In this document: in pieces, positions 21,641-29,670 of the stretch
Position numbering within the stretch: the stretch's first letter is position 1
Layout of the letters: each line of letters begins with the position of its first letter
DNA from: Clostridia bacterium
Lineage (GTDB): Bacteria > Bacillota > Clostridia > TANB77 > CAG-508
Assembly: GCA_017528375.1 (NCBI GenBank)
Contig: JAFXOY010000020.1
Coordinates: 1-39,327 of the forward strand
Length of the DNA: 39,327 nucleotides
Reading direction: 5' to 3'
Notes under the pieces: generated by a model
The model's input: only the letters and a program-made list of their open reading frames with translations
Databases searched by the model: none
What the model was told of the DNA's origin: nothing
Made by a program: the position numbers and the translations under genes

Positions 21641-23392
21641 ATGAACAATACTGATGGTTGGGTAACTATTGGTTTCAAAGGAGATACAAAACAACTTGAA
21701 AAAGATATACAAACTGAAGAAAGACGATTAAAACAATTTGAAAAAGAATCAGAAAAATTGACACAACAAAAAGCTAAATTACAAATAGATTTAGAGGATT
21801 ATGAAAAACAAAAACAATTGATTGAAGAAACTACAAAACAAAATATGATGTTTGCATCTACTGAAAAAGGTAAAAAAAGAATTTTCGCAGAAGAAAATGA
21901 ATCAATGACCTCACTTAATCAAAAATATTCAAAACAAATAAATCAATTAAATGAAATAGAAGATAAATTACAAAGAAATGCTTATCAACAAGGTTTAATT
22001 AATAATAATATATCCGAAATGAATAGAGAATTAAGACAAAGCAAAGGATTAGAAAATATCAAAAATTCAATGGAAGGAATTATAAAAAAAGTAAAACGTT
22101 GGGCATTAGCTATTTTTGGTGTAAGAAGTGCTTATATGTTTGTTAGACAAGCAATGAGTACACTTTCTGAAAGTGATGAACAATTGGCAACAAATATAGA
22201 ATATATAAAATGGGCATTGGCAACCACAATAAAACCTATAATTGAATGGATAGTTAAAGCAGTATATACAGTTCTATCATTAATAGGATCTTTAGTAAAA
22301 GCAATATTTGGTGTAAATATCTTTGCTAATGCAACTGCAGACGCTTTCAATAAACAAAAAAATGAACTTGGTGGTGCAAATAAAGAAGCTAAACAACTAC
22401 AAAAAACACTTGCAGGATTTGATGAAATGAATGTATTACAAGATAATGGAAGTGTTACAGCAGGTGGTGGTGGTGGAGGATTTGCTCCGGAAATAGACTT
22501 GAGTGATATAGCACCAAATTCAACATTTAAAAAGTTAAAAAACTTTTGGAAAGAAATTTTTGATTTTTGGGAAAAAGATTGGAAAAATGTATTTAACAAT
22601 ATTGGTGGTAAATGGGGTTCTTTTATTCAAGGATTAATACTAACAGTTAAAGGTTTTTGGGATGTTTTAAAAGGTATTGGAGAATTAATAATAGGATTAG
22701 CTGACGTTATTGTTGGTTTAGTTACTGGTAATTTTGATTTAGTAAAACAAGGTTTCAATATAATGATTGAAGGTATCAAAAATATCTTAATTGGTGCTGT
22801 AGAAATAATTACAGGATTATTACTTGGAGTATTTGGATTTGTTAAAGGAATATTTTTAGAAATATGGGATTTCATTAATAATTATTTTGTAAAACCAGTA
22901 ATAAATGCTTTTAGTGGATTAATAGGCATTGTAAAAAAACCATTTACTGCAATAGTTGATGCCGTTAAAGGATTATGGGACAAAATTAAAAAACCAATAG
23001 AAGAATTAGTTAAAAAAATCAATAAAGCATTAGATAAAATAAATCCTATTAATCTTTGGGATGATATCAAAAGTGGTGCCAAAAGTGGTTGGAATAAAGT
23101 TAAAAGTTTCTTTGGATTTGCAAAAGGTGGTATCGTAGTTCCAAAATTGGCAACAGGTGGTATCATTAATAATCCAGGTAGTGGAGTTCCATTAGCAACT
23201 GCAATTGGTGGTGAACGTGGTGCAGAAGGTGTTATACCACTTACAGATAGTCAACAAATGAGTTTACTTGGTGAAGCAATTGGAAGATACATAACTGTTA
23301 ATTTGACAAATATAACCGAACTAGATGGAAGACAAATTGCAAGAAAGGTAGACAAAATTCAACAAAACACTAATTTTGTCTTAAATAGGTGA
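21641..23392 (+). CDS. Tape measure protein
   Basis: 583 residues. An N-terminal coiled coil (about residues 12-140) is followed by a hydrophobic 'RWALAIFGVRSAYMFV', a Gly run near 280, repeated hydrophobic/amphipathic segments (300-480), and the typical tail-tip motif 'FAKGGIVVPKLATGGIINNP' with 'AIGGERGAEGVIPLTDSQQM'. It sets tail length and may help DNA cross the membrane. At the usual 0.15 nm per residue this implies a tail of roughly 85-90 nm, short for a siphovirus. Confidence 0.93.
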   Translation: MNNTDGWVTIGFKGDTKQLEKDIQTEERRLKQFEKESEKLTQQKAKLQIDLEDYEKQKQLIEETTKQNMMFASTEKGKKRIFAEENESMTSLNQKYSKQINQLNEIEDKLQRNAYQQGLINNNISEMNRELRQSKGLENIKNSMEGIIKKVKRWALAIFGVRSAYMFVRQAMSTLSESDEQLATNIEYIKWALATTIKPIIEWIVKAVYTVLSLIGSLVKAIFGVNIFANATADAFNKQKNELGGANKEAKQLQKTLAGFDEMNVLQDNGSVTAGGGGGGFAPEIDLSDIAPNSTFKKLKNFWKEIFDFWEKDWKNVFNNIGGKWGSFIQGLILTVKGFWDVLKGIGELIIGLADVIVGLVTGNFDLVKQGFNIMIEGIKNILIGAVEIITGLLLGVFGFVKGIFLEIWDFINNYFVKPVINAFSGLIGIVKKPFTAIVDAVKGLWDKIKKPIEELVKKINKALDKINPINLWDDIKSGAKSGWNKVKSFFGFAKGGIVVPKLATGGIINNPGSGVPLATAIGGERGAEGVIPLTDSQQMSLLGEAIGRYITVNLTNITELDGRQIARKVDKIQQNTNFVLNR

Positions 23393-23397
23393 TAATT

Positions 23398-23781
23398 ATG
23401 TTTTTAGATAAAAATAGTATAATTATAAATGGAGTCAATATGGGTCAGTACATAGTACAAGCTCAATATAGCTACAATAAGTTATGGTCTAGTGATAGTG
23501 GTAGAAATCTTGCAGGAGTTCAAAGTGGAACGTTAATTGGAATATTTCCAAAAATAATATTACAATTTAGAAAACTTACCAAAGATGAATTAGAGGTAAT
23601 AATTCCAATAATAGATAGTGCTAGACAAACAGTAACTTATTATGATCCAAATAAAAAGCAAAATATTACAATGGAAACATATACAGGTGATTATGAAATA
23701 GTAAACAAATACATAATAGGAACTAATAGAAAAAATGAAGGATTTGCTTGTTCATTTATAGCAACAAGTAAAAGGAGTTAG
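23398..23781 (+). CDS. Distal tail-like protein
   Basis: 127 residues from the ATG at 23398 (AGGTG at 23387-23391; earlier in-frame GTG at 23389 overlaps that site). 'GVNMGQYIVQAQYSYNKLWS' and 'SDSGRNLAGVQSGTLIGIFP' followed by 'KLTKDELEVIIPIIDSARQT' are found in short Dit-like or baseplate-hub proteins after the tape measure gene. It would link tail tube to the tip. Confidence 0.7.
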   Translation: MFLDKNSIIINGVNMGQYIVQAQYSYNKLWSSDSGRNLAGVQSGTLIGIFPKIILQFRKLTKDELEVIIPIIDSARQTVTYYDPNKKQNITMETYTGDYEIVNKYIIGTNRKNEGFACSFIATSKRS

Positions 23782-23783
23782 TT

Positions 23784-25763
23784 ATGAAAACGATAACAAG
23801 TGATTTTAAAGAACAAATAACAAAGTTAGGTAGGGAGATAGATTTTCAATTCTTCCTACACACTAACGATAAACTTATTACTGAAGATAGTAAGTTTATA
23901 ATGACACAAGCAAATGCACATTTAGTAGTAGAGCAATTTGATGATGAAGAAGTAGATGAAATAATTGGTGCAGAAGATATTTATAGTGTATCAATAATAA
24001 ACCGTGGTGAAATACTATCAACTATGATGAAAGAATTAGATTTTGAGATAGCACAAGATTTAAGAATTGGCGATGTTATAGAATGTCAGTTTGGATTAAA
24101 AGTTGGCGAAGATTACGAGTATGTAAACTATGGTAAATACATGGTATATGAAAAAGAATACAACGAAGATACTAAAACTTATAGTTATGTAGCATATGAT
24201 AGAATGATGTTGACAATGCAAGATGTAAGTCAAGAGTTCCTAGCAGACCTAGAAGGAAGAACACTTGCTAATTCAATCAATGTAATATGTGGTAAGGTTG
24301 GTTTAAGTTTTAATGCCACACAACAAGAACTTACTGATTATCCTAACTTAAGCAAACAAATAAACGAAGGAACATTTACAGATTTACAAATGACTTATAG
24401 AGATGTATTAGATATGATATGTCAAGCACTAGGATTATCAATGATAATGAATCCTAATGATAAACATTTATTATTAAAACCATTAAACAATACACCAGTA
24501 GATACATTCGATGAGCAATTTTTAAAAGACACAAATGTTAGTTTTGGTGAAAAGTATGGCCCAATAAATAGTGTTGTATTAAGTAGAAGTGAAGACTTTG
24601 ACAATATCTATCGTAGAGATGAAGAAAGCATAAGCGAAAATGGACTACATGAATACAAAATAAAAGATAACTTAATAATGTTATATGACGATAGAGAAGA
24701 TTATATTGATGAGATATTTGAACAATTAAACGGTTTGGAATATTATCCTACAGACTTTAGTTCAACAGGTATTACTTATTTAGATTGGCTAGATTTCTAT
24801 AATGTAACAATTGGAAATAAAACTTATAAATGTTTAATGTTAGATGATGAAATAGAAATTAATCAAGGGTTAGAAGAAAACATTTATAGTGAAGAACCAT
24901 TAGAAACAGTAACAAATTATAAGACATCAAGTAAAACTGATAAAGAAGTATCGTTTATAGTAGATAAACAAAATGGTAGTATTCGAGCAAAAGTTAATAA
25001 AGGCGATGTTATCAATGAAATCAATTTAGATGAAAGCGGTGCTGAAATAAATGCAGATAAAATATCACTTGCAGGTAAAACAATAGAAATGACAAGCGAT
25101 AATATAGCAATTAACTCAACTAATTTTCAAGTCACTAAAGAAGGGAATATAACTGCAAACAATGTAACATTGAATAGTGGAACGTTTAAAGGAAATATTG
25201 ACATTACTTCGACTAATGCAAATAAAAGATTTAGTATTTCATCCGATACGCATAGTGTAAAAATATATAATTCTACAATATGGTTTAATACTGGAGAACT
25301 TAATGATTTAACAATAAGCAAACAAGGAATGTTTTTTAATGGTGATACATACGATACAAAATATTATGATGGTGGCTTAGAAATGTATGTAAGAGGTGGT
25401 TCTGCTTATACTACTGTATATCCTGAAAAAATTACAACTCCAGTAGTAATCCAGACATCATTAGAGGAAAACAAAAAAAATATTGAATTATATAAAGGTG
25501 CTTTGAAAGAAATTGAAAATACAGATATATATGAATACAACTTGCAAAGCGAAAAAAGTGACAATAAAAAACATTTAGGATTTGTCATTGGAAAAGATCG
25601 TAAATATTCAAAAAAAATTGTTGCTTTAGATGATAAAGGAAAAGAAATAGGAGTAGATAATTATTCAATGACAAGTTTATGCCTACAAGCAATAAAAGAA
25701 CAACAAGAACAAATAAACTCTTTAAAAGAAGAAATAAAAAAATTAAAGGAGAGTGATAAATAA
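23784..25763 (+). CDS. Tail endopeptidase-like protein with S74-type chaperone end
   Basis: 659 residues. Residues about 1-370 resemble the Prophage_tail (Tal/gp27-like hub) family: 'ISIINRGEILSTMMKELDFE'-type hub repeats (here VSIINRGEILSTMMKELDFE), 'YGKYMVYEKEYNEDTKTYSY' and 'TYRDVLDMICQALGLSM'. Residues 380-560 are beta-helix-like repeats (NADKISLAGKTIEMTSDNIA). The last 90 (KNTDIYEYN-like 'ENTDIYEYN', 'HLGFVIG', 'DNYSMTSLCLQAIKEQQEQI') look like an S74 intramolecular chaperone that trimerises and cuts itself off. It forms the tail tip and contacts or opens the cell wall. Confidence 0.85.
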   Translation: MKTITSDFKEQITKLGREIDFQFFLHTNDKLITEDSKFIMTQANAHLVVEQFDDEEVDEIIGAEDIYSVSIINRGEILSTMMKELDFEIAQDLRIGDVIECQFGLKVGEDYEYVNYGKYMVYEKEYNEDTKTYSYVAYDRMMLTMQDVSQEFLADLEGRTLANSINVICGKVGLSFNATQQELTDYPNLSKQINEGTFTDLQMTYRDVLDMICQALGLSMIMNPNDKHLLLKPLNNTPVDTFDEQFLKDTNVSFGEKYGPINSVVLSRSEDFDNIYRRDEESISENGLHEYKIKDNLIMLYDDREDYIDEIFEQLNGLEYYPTDFSSTGITYLDWLDFYNVTIGNKTYKCLMLDDEIEINQGLEENIYSEEPLETVTNYKTSSKTDKEVSFIVDKQNGSIRAKVNKGDVINEINLDESGAEINADKISLAGKTIEMTSDNIAINSTNFQVTKEGNITANNVTLNSGTFKGNIDITSTNANKRFSISSDTHSVKIYNSTIWFNTGELNDLTISKQGMFFNGDTYDTKYYDGGLEMYVRGGSAYTTVYPEKITTPVVIQTSLEENKKNIELYKGALKEIENTDIYEYNLQSEKSDNKKHLGFVIGKDRKYSKKIVALDDKGKEIGVDNYSMTSLCLQAIKEQQEQINSLKEEIKKLKESDK

Positions 25764-26575
25764 TGGCAAATATTAAAATAAGTGAATTAAATGAATTATT
25801 AGAAGGAGATAGAGCATACGATGACTACTTGCCAATAGTAGATAGTAGTGCTAATGAAACAAAAAAAGTATCAGTTAAAAACTTGATACCAAACAATGTA
25901 GAATTAATAGCTGTAACTGATACTGCACCTACTTCTTTTGGAACTGGAGATAAATATTACAATACTACAACTAATAGAATATATACTGCAAGAAGTGGCG
26001 AATGGATAAGTCCTGAAGAACCTATTAAAGGAATATTGTATGTAATACTAGAAGACCAAAATACTTTCACATACGATGAATATAATGAAACATTAGTAAG
26101 TGTAGGTAGCGCTTCAGGAAGTGTAGTAAATAATTATTCAACAAGTACAATTGAGGGTTATAGTTGTAATTATATAAACAATACAATAGTAAATGCTTAT
26201 AGTGGAAGTCAAAATAATACATATAGTTGTGATTATGTAAATAATATGATGAGTTATTCTACTACTGAAGTTAATACAGGGATTAAATGGGTAGATGGAA
26301 AGCCTATTTATAGGAAAGTAATTAATTTTGGTGCTTTGCCTGATACATCTACAAAAACAGTTGCACATAATATATCTAATTTAGATACAATTATAGATTA
26401 TAAAGCATTAGCAAAATCAACCAATGCCATTTTGCCTATACCTTATATGGCTTTGACAGTATCTTATGGTATATATATGTATTTTGATGCAACTAATATT
26501 ACAGTTGAAACAGGATATAATAGAAGTGCATATAGTATGTACGTAGTATTAGAATACACAAAAACAACTGATTAA
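25763..26575 (+). CDS. Receptor-binding / tail fibre-like protein
   Basis: 270 residues, coupled to the previous stop (TAATG). N-terminal attachment part 'ISELNELLEGDRAYDDYLPI', a middle with an internal repeat (GYSCNYINNTIVNAYSG; TYSCDYVNNMMSYST), and a C-terminal domain 'TGIKWVDGKPIYRKVINFGA' then 'TKTVAHNISNLDTIIDYKAL', which is a very common beta domain in gut phage tail fibres. It probably decides host range. No lytic motif. Confidence 0.8.
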   Translation: MANIKISELNELLEGDRAYDDYLPIVDSSANETKKVSVKNLIPNNVELIAVTDTAPTSFGTGDKYYNTTTNRIYTARSGEWISPEEPIKGILYVILEDQNTFTYDEYNETLVSVGSASGSVVNNYSTSTIEGYSCNYINNTIVNAYSGSQNNTYSCDYVNNMMSYSTTEVNTGIKWVDGKPIYRKVINFGALPDTSTKTVAHNISNLDTIIDYKALAKSTNAILPIPYMALTVSYGIYMYFDATNITVETGYNRSAYSMYVVLEYTKTTD

Positions 26576-26586
26576 GGAGGTATAAT

Positions 26587-26787
26587 ATGAAACTTAAAAA
26601 TAAAACATACGATTTTTGGAAAAAAGTAGCACAATATTATCTACCAGCAATAGCAACATTTGTTATAACAGTTTTTGAAATATGGGGTATTCCTTATGGA
26701 ACACAAATAAGTGGTACTATAATGGCATTAGATACATTATTAGGAGTATTCCTAGGAATATCATCATACAAATACAATAAAAAGTAG
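26587..26787 (+). CDS. Holin (Dp-1-like)
   Basis: 66 residues, AAGGAGG upstream. Two hydrophobic segments: 'YYLPAIATFVITVFEIWGIP' and 'SGTIMALDTLLGVFLGISSY', ending KYNKK. This order and the 'KTYDFWKKVA' start match Dp-1-type phage holins. It makes holes in the cytoplasmic membrane at the set time so that endolysin can reach the wall. The endolysin follows two genes on. Confidence 0.88.
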   Translation: MKLKNKTYDFWKKVAQYYLPAIATFVITVFEIWGIPYGTQISGTIMALDTLLGVFLGISSYKYNKK

Positions 26788-26795
26788 GCGATATC

Positions 26796-26978
26796 ATTTA
26801 TTCTTGGGAAATTGATGAACTACTAAAATTGAGAAACTATCTTATAGAAATTAAAGATTATATAAACATAAGTAGCACGTCGCCACAAATATACTTGACG
26901 TGCTACGATTATACAAGTGATAATTATTATTGGAAAACAAATGATAATTATGAATGGACTTTTAAAGTAAGGAGATAA
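26796..26978 (+). CDS. Small lysis-region protein, probable ATT start
   Basis: The frame is open from 26781 to a TAA at 26976-26978 and encodes a protein-like sequence: 'SWEIDELLKLRNYLIEIKDY', 'YLTCYDYTSDNYYWKTNDNY', ending EWTFKVRR. It resembles a short protein often found between holin and endolysin in gut phages. There is no ATG, GTG or TTG upstream; AGGCG (26786-26790) is 5 bases before ATT at 26796 (ATC at 26793 is also possible). With ATT it is 60 residues. It also contains a strong hairpin (26872-26906). Confidence 0.55.
   Translation: MYSWEIDELLKLRNYLIEIKDYINISSTSPQIYLTCYDYTSDNYYWKTNDNYEWTFKVRR
26872..26906 (+). other. Strong hairpin inside the small lysis gene
   Basis: Perfect 10-bp inverted repeat GTAGCACGTC/GACGTGCTAC with a 15-nt loop, GC-rich in a very AT-rich setting, and no T-run. 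It could slow ribosomes, process the mRNA or limit endolysin expression. Confidence 0.6.
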
Positions 26979-26980
26979 AT

Positions 26981-27991
26981 ATGAAAAAGTTTTATTTAGG
27001 AATGGAAACAATCCGTATAACACAAAACTATGATGGGAAAACATCACATTATAATCACTCACACGGAACTCCAGCTGATTATCCAATAGATATGGCTGGT
27101 GCTGATGGTGGGCAAAGTTGTTATTTTGCACCAGTAGATATGAAAATAACTGCTATTAAAGGTGTAGGCTCAAGCACAACAAACACAGTATGGTTAGTAT
27201 CTACAGAAGAAGTTAAAACACCTACTTTCATTGATAAAGTATTTATGAGTTTGACACATTGGAACGATAATGCTATGAAGTGGAAAGTTGGAGATATAGT
27301 AAAAGCAGGAGAAGTAATAACTTGGGAAGGTACTGATGGTGCTAGTGGAAATCATTTACACGTATGTTTTGGTAGAGGATATTCTGACAATTGGGTAAAA
27401 AACTCAAAAGGTTCTTGGGTAGATACTGGAGATAATAAGAAACCACAAGAAGTTGCATATATATATGATAAGTTTAGTAAGACAGTAGACACTTGTGGAA
27501 TTAACTTTGAACATACTGATAACATAGATTATGACAATTTCTTACCACCTAGAGGATACTATCAAAAAGGCGATAGTGGAGAAAATGTAGAAAAGATAGA
27601 TGACTTTTATATGACTAAAGTAAGAGGAAACTATTTTGGAGAATATACTTATTGGTGTGTTAAAGCATTCCAACATATCAATCATTTAGAAGAAGATGGA
27701 AACATTGGAGCAATTACATTAGGTAAAATGAAAGAACAAGGTTTAAATAAAAATGTAAGACTACCTGAAAGAGGTTGGTTTACTAAAGGAGATAGTAGTG
27801 ATGATGTAGCTATAATAGATAACTTCCTATGTGAAAAGGTAAAAGGAAATTATTATGGCGACTATACAGAGAATTGCACTAAAGCATTACAAACAATAGG
27901 AAAGCAAGATGGTGTATATGATGACGCTATAGATGGTTGTTTTGGTGCAAAGACATTAAAAACTGCTGAATACTATGGTTTCCATTATTAG
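26981..27991 (+). CDS. Endolysin: M23-like peptidase with two wall-binding repeats
   Basis: 336 residues, AAGGAG upstream. Residues 1-150 look like an M23/LytM zinc endopeptidase: His28 with Asp37 (SHGTPADYPIDMAG), His93 (LTHW), and HLH at 125-127 in 'ASGNHLHVCFG'. Then two similar 65-70 residue modules, 'RGYYQKGDSGENVEKIDDFY' and 'RGWFTKGDSSDDVAIIDNFL', each with a 'RGNYFGEYT/KGNYYGDYT' core, like PG-binding repeats. It cuts peptide cross-links of peptidoglycan at lysis. No signal peptide, so it needs the holin. Confidence 0.85.
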   Translation: MKKFYLGMETIRITQNYDGKTSHYNHSHGTPADYPIDMAGADGGQSCYFAPVDMKITAIKGVGSSTTNTVWLVSTEEVKTPTFIDKVFMSLTHWNDNAMKWKVGDIVKAGEVITWEGTDGASGNHLHVCFGRGYSDNWVKNSKGSWVDTGDNKKPQEVAYIYDKFSKTVDTCGINFEHTDNIDYDNFLPPRGYYQKGDSGENVEKIDDFYMTKVRGNYFGEYTYWCVKAFQHINHLEEDGNIGAITLGKMKEQGLNKNVRLPERGWFTKGDSSDDVAIIDNFLCEKVKGNYYGDYTENCTKALQTIGKQDGVYDDAIDGCFGAKTLKTAEYYGFHY

Positions 27992-28000
27992 GAGGGTATT

Positions 28001-28252
28001 ATGTTTAAATTGTATTCAGATAAAGGAACAAGAACTCAATTAGATGAAAGCAATGACAAATATGATATTATACAAACAATGGGTGAAGAATTAAAACATG
28101 ATTCAGAAGCAAGATTTCTTATTATACATATAGAGAATAAAACACCTATGAATATAGAACTCATAAATGGATTATTTGAATATGCTTTATATATAGAAAA
28201 ATATAATGCAAATCAACATACAAATCTAAAAGAAAAGAAACTAAAAAAATAG
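28001..28252 (+). CDS. Hypothetical small phage protein
   Basis: 83 residues, AGGAGG upstream. 'RFLIIHIENKTPMNIELING' gives a strand-helix pattern; the end (NLKEKKLKK) is basic and coincides with the terminator stem. Last gene of the late region. No family recognised. Confidence 0.6.
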   Translation: MFKLYSDKGTRTQLDESNDKYDIIQTMGEELKHDSEARFLIIHIENKTPMNIELINGLFEYALYIEKYNANQHTNLKEKKLKK

Positions 28253-28263
28253 TTTCTTTTTTT
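28237..28263 (+). terminator. Intrinsic terminator ending the late region
   Basis: GAAACTA/TAGTTTC (28237-28243/28250-28256), A6 loop, T7. The stop TAG is in the stem. Confidence 0.9.
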
Positions 28264-28308
28264 ATTTGACACAAAAAAATGTAAAGTAAAAAAATATTTA
28301 AGAAAGTG

Positions 28309-28348
28309 ATACAAATGTATTGACAATAATACAAGTGTATTATAAAAT
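28309..28348 (+). promoter_or_regulatory. Promoter with two palindromic operators
   Basis: TTGACA (28320-28325), 17 bp, TAAAAT (28343-28348). Two perfect dyads ATACA-NN-TGTAT lie at 28309-28320 and 28329-28340, centres 20 bp apart (about two helical turns); one reaches the -35, the other fills the spacer. A dimeric repressor bound here would block the promoter. The XRE protein at 28884 in the same operon is the likely ligand. The gap 28264-28308 is otherwise plain AT-rich DNA. Confidence 0.75.
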
Positions 28349-28376
28349 GGTATTAAGATGAGAGGAGGTAAGAAAA

Positions 28377-28559
28377 ATGAAATTATTTAAGAAAAAATAT
28401 CATATCAGCAAAAAAGGTAAAGAAAGAATTAAACTTATAGCATGGTTCATAATAACATCAATAGTAGTAGCTACAGCAACAATAATCTATACAAAAAGAA
28501 TAGACAACATAAATGATGGAACATTTGTAATAATAAACGATAGTGAATGTGATAAATAG
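28377..28559 (+). CDS. Small membrane protein
   Basis: 60 residues, AGGAGG upstream. A basic start (KLFKKKYHISKKGKERIKL) precedes one transmembrane helix (IAWFIITSIVVATATIIY), then a short polar tail. First gene of the operator-controlled operon, so possibly expressed very early or tightly controlled. Function unknown. Confidence 0.6.
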   Translation: MKLFKKKYHISKKGKERIKLIAWFIITSIVVATATIIYTKRIDNINDGTFVIINDSECDK

Positions 28560-28570
28560 GAGGTGAAAAC

Positions 28571-28783
28571 ATGAACGAGGTTTTATTAGATATTAGAACA
28601 TACCCTGAATGGATCAAGAAAACATTTGAGAACAAAGATTTTATATCAGTAGAAGAATTATATTGTGCTTATGAAGATGCAGTTAGTGAAATAGAATCTT
28701 TAAAAGAAAAAATAGAAGACATGGAAAGAGATATGGAAGATAATTATAGGCCGATACCACAAAGTGAACAATATGGCATTTAA
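28571..28783 (+). CDS. Hypothetical coiled-coil protein
   Basis: 70 residues, AGGAGGTG upstream. Acidic; the C-terminal half (EIESLKEKIEDMERDMEDNY) is a coiled coil, and 'PEWIKKTFENKDFISVEELY' precedes it. No family recognised; second gene in the control operon. Confidence 0.6.
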   Translation: MNEVLLDIRTYPEWIKKTFENKDFISVEELYCAYEDAVSEIESLKEKIEDMERDMEDNYRPIPQSEQYGI

Positions 28784-28842
28784 AAGACAAATAAGCAAGA
28801 ATTAGTTAAAATAATATAAATAGTCGAGAAAATAAGAAACAA

Positions 28843-28855
28843 GCCCGTAAGGGGC
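28843..28855 (+). other. GC-rich mini-hairpin
   Basis: GCCC-GTAA-GGGGC: a stem with a GNRA-type GUAA loop in the 100-bp gap 28784-28883 between coiled-coil and XRE genes. No T-run follows. It may be an mRNA processing or stability element. The rest of the gap shows nothing clear. Confidence 0.4.
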
Positions 28856-28883
28856 ATAAAAATAAGCGAGAGAGGGTGATTTA

Positions 28884-29114
28884 ATGACAATATTAAAAGA
28901 ATATCGTATAAATAACGATTTTGTGCAAAAAGAAATGGCTGATAAACTAAATTGTAGTCTACCAGCATATAGAAACTATGAAAATGGCAAAAGAGTTATA
29001 CCACATGATGTTTTACTAACATTTTTAAAATTAAGAAATTGGGAAGAAGATGAAGAATTTATAAAATCTCTACAGGAAGTGGTTGATTATGAGAAAAAAC
29101 AATTGGAAAAATAG
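28884..29114 (+). CDS. XRE-family transcriptional regulator
   Basis: 76 residues, AGGGTG upstream. 'EYRINNDFVQKEMADKLNCS' and 'LPAYRNYENGKRVIPHDVLL' form the five-helix HTH_3/XRE domain, with the recognition helix around 'SLPAYRNYENG'; a short helical tail (about 60-76) may dimerise. It probably binds the twin ATACA-NN-TGTAT operators at 28309-28340 and controls its own operon. It is too short to be a CI-like repressor with a cleavable domain. Confidence 0.85.
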   Translation: MTILKEYRINNDFVQKEMADKLNCSLPAYRNYENGKRVIPHDVLLTFLKLRNWEEDEEFIKSLQEVVDYEKKQLEK

Positions 29115-29325
29115 CAATAGTATAGACATAAAGAAATATCAATTTGATACTAATCATAAAGTTTATTGTGATTGTGATGAAGGACACCACGGAGTAGTTT
29201 TTTATGGAACACCAAAAGATAGATTAATATGTAAGAATTGTGGACATTGGATTTATAAAGATGAAAAAACTAAATTAAAATATAAATTAAAGGAAAAGGG
29301 AGTGAATATAAATGAAAAAGATTAA
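29089..29325 (+). CDS. Zinc-ribbon protein
   Basis: 78 residues from the ATG at 29089 (AGGAAGTGG upstream); overlaps the regulator gene by 26 bases. 'VYCDCDEGHHGVVFYGTPKD' and 'LICKNCGHWIYKDE' offer four Cys plus His residues for a zinc ribbon. The last 30 residues are Lys-rich. Possible nucleic acid binding; function otherwise unknown. Confidence 0.65.
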   Translation: MRKNNWKNSNSIDIKKYQFDTNHKVYCDCDEGHHGVVFYGTPKDRLICKNCGHWIYKDEKTKLKYKLKEKGVNINEKD

Positions 29326-29473
29326 ATATACAATACAATATCACAACCAATTAGGCAAATATGTATTATGGAAAGAAGTCGAATCAGAGCATGGATTTGG
29401 AATTAAAGGTATATTTAATGGAACTAGAAAAGAATGTCAAGAATATTTGCAAACATTAAAAATACATAAATAG
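29312..29473 (+). CDS. Hypothetical small protein
   Basis: 53 residues, GGGAGTG upstream; overlaps the zinc-ribbon gene by 14 bases. 'KIKYTIQYHNQLGKYVLWKE' and 'GTRKECQEYLQTLK' give a beta-beta-alpha look. Its last codons form part of the first copy of the 20-bp operator repeat. No family recognised. Confidence 0.55.
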   Translation: MKKIKYTIQYHNQLGKYVLWKEVESEHGFGIKGIFNGTRKECQEYLQTLKIHK

Positions 29474-29505
29474 GTATTGCAAAAATACATAAATAGGTAT
29501 ATAAT
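29458..29505 (+). promoter_or_regulatory. Direct-repeat operator and promoter of RHH gene
   Basis: A 20-bp sequence AAAAATACATAAATAGGTAT occurs twice, exactly, at 29458-29477 and 29481-29500 (period 23). Its core ATACATA-AA-TAGGTAT is an imperfect dyad. The second copy fills the spacer of TTGCAA (29477-29482)-17-TATAAT (29500-29505). Typical operator for the RHH protein encoded next (29530), so autoregulation is likely. Confidence 0.75.
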
Positions 29506-29529
29506 ATTTATTGTAAGGAGGTAGATAAA

Positions 29530-29670
29530 ATGAATAAAAAGAAACTTCACATTGATATTAGCTGTGAAGTTAAAGAGAAACTTGACAAGATTGCTAAAGA
29601 TCGTGGCATTAGAACTAACGAACTTATTAGATTTATCTTATCAGAATATTTACTCAAAGGGGGTAAATAA
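29530..29670 (+). CDS. Ribbon-helix-helix (CopG/Arc-like) regulator
   Basis: 46 residues, AAGGAGG upstream. 'KKLHIDISCEVKEKLDKIAK' followed by 'DRGIRTNELIRFILSEYLLK' is a textbook ribbon-helix-helix: one beta strand (residues 4-10) and two helices. RHH dimers bind repeated operators cooperatively, as in the 20-bp pair upstream. The stop overlaps the start of the recombination nuclease gene (TAATG), so it may set expression of the replication/recombination operon. Confidence 0.88.
   Translation: MNKKKLHIDISCEVKEKLDKIAKDRGIRTNELIRFILSEYLLKGGK

Noticed and set aside
29458-29500. CRISPR-like repeat pair
   Set aside because: Only two copies, 3-bp spacing, and placement in a promoter: an operator, not an array.
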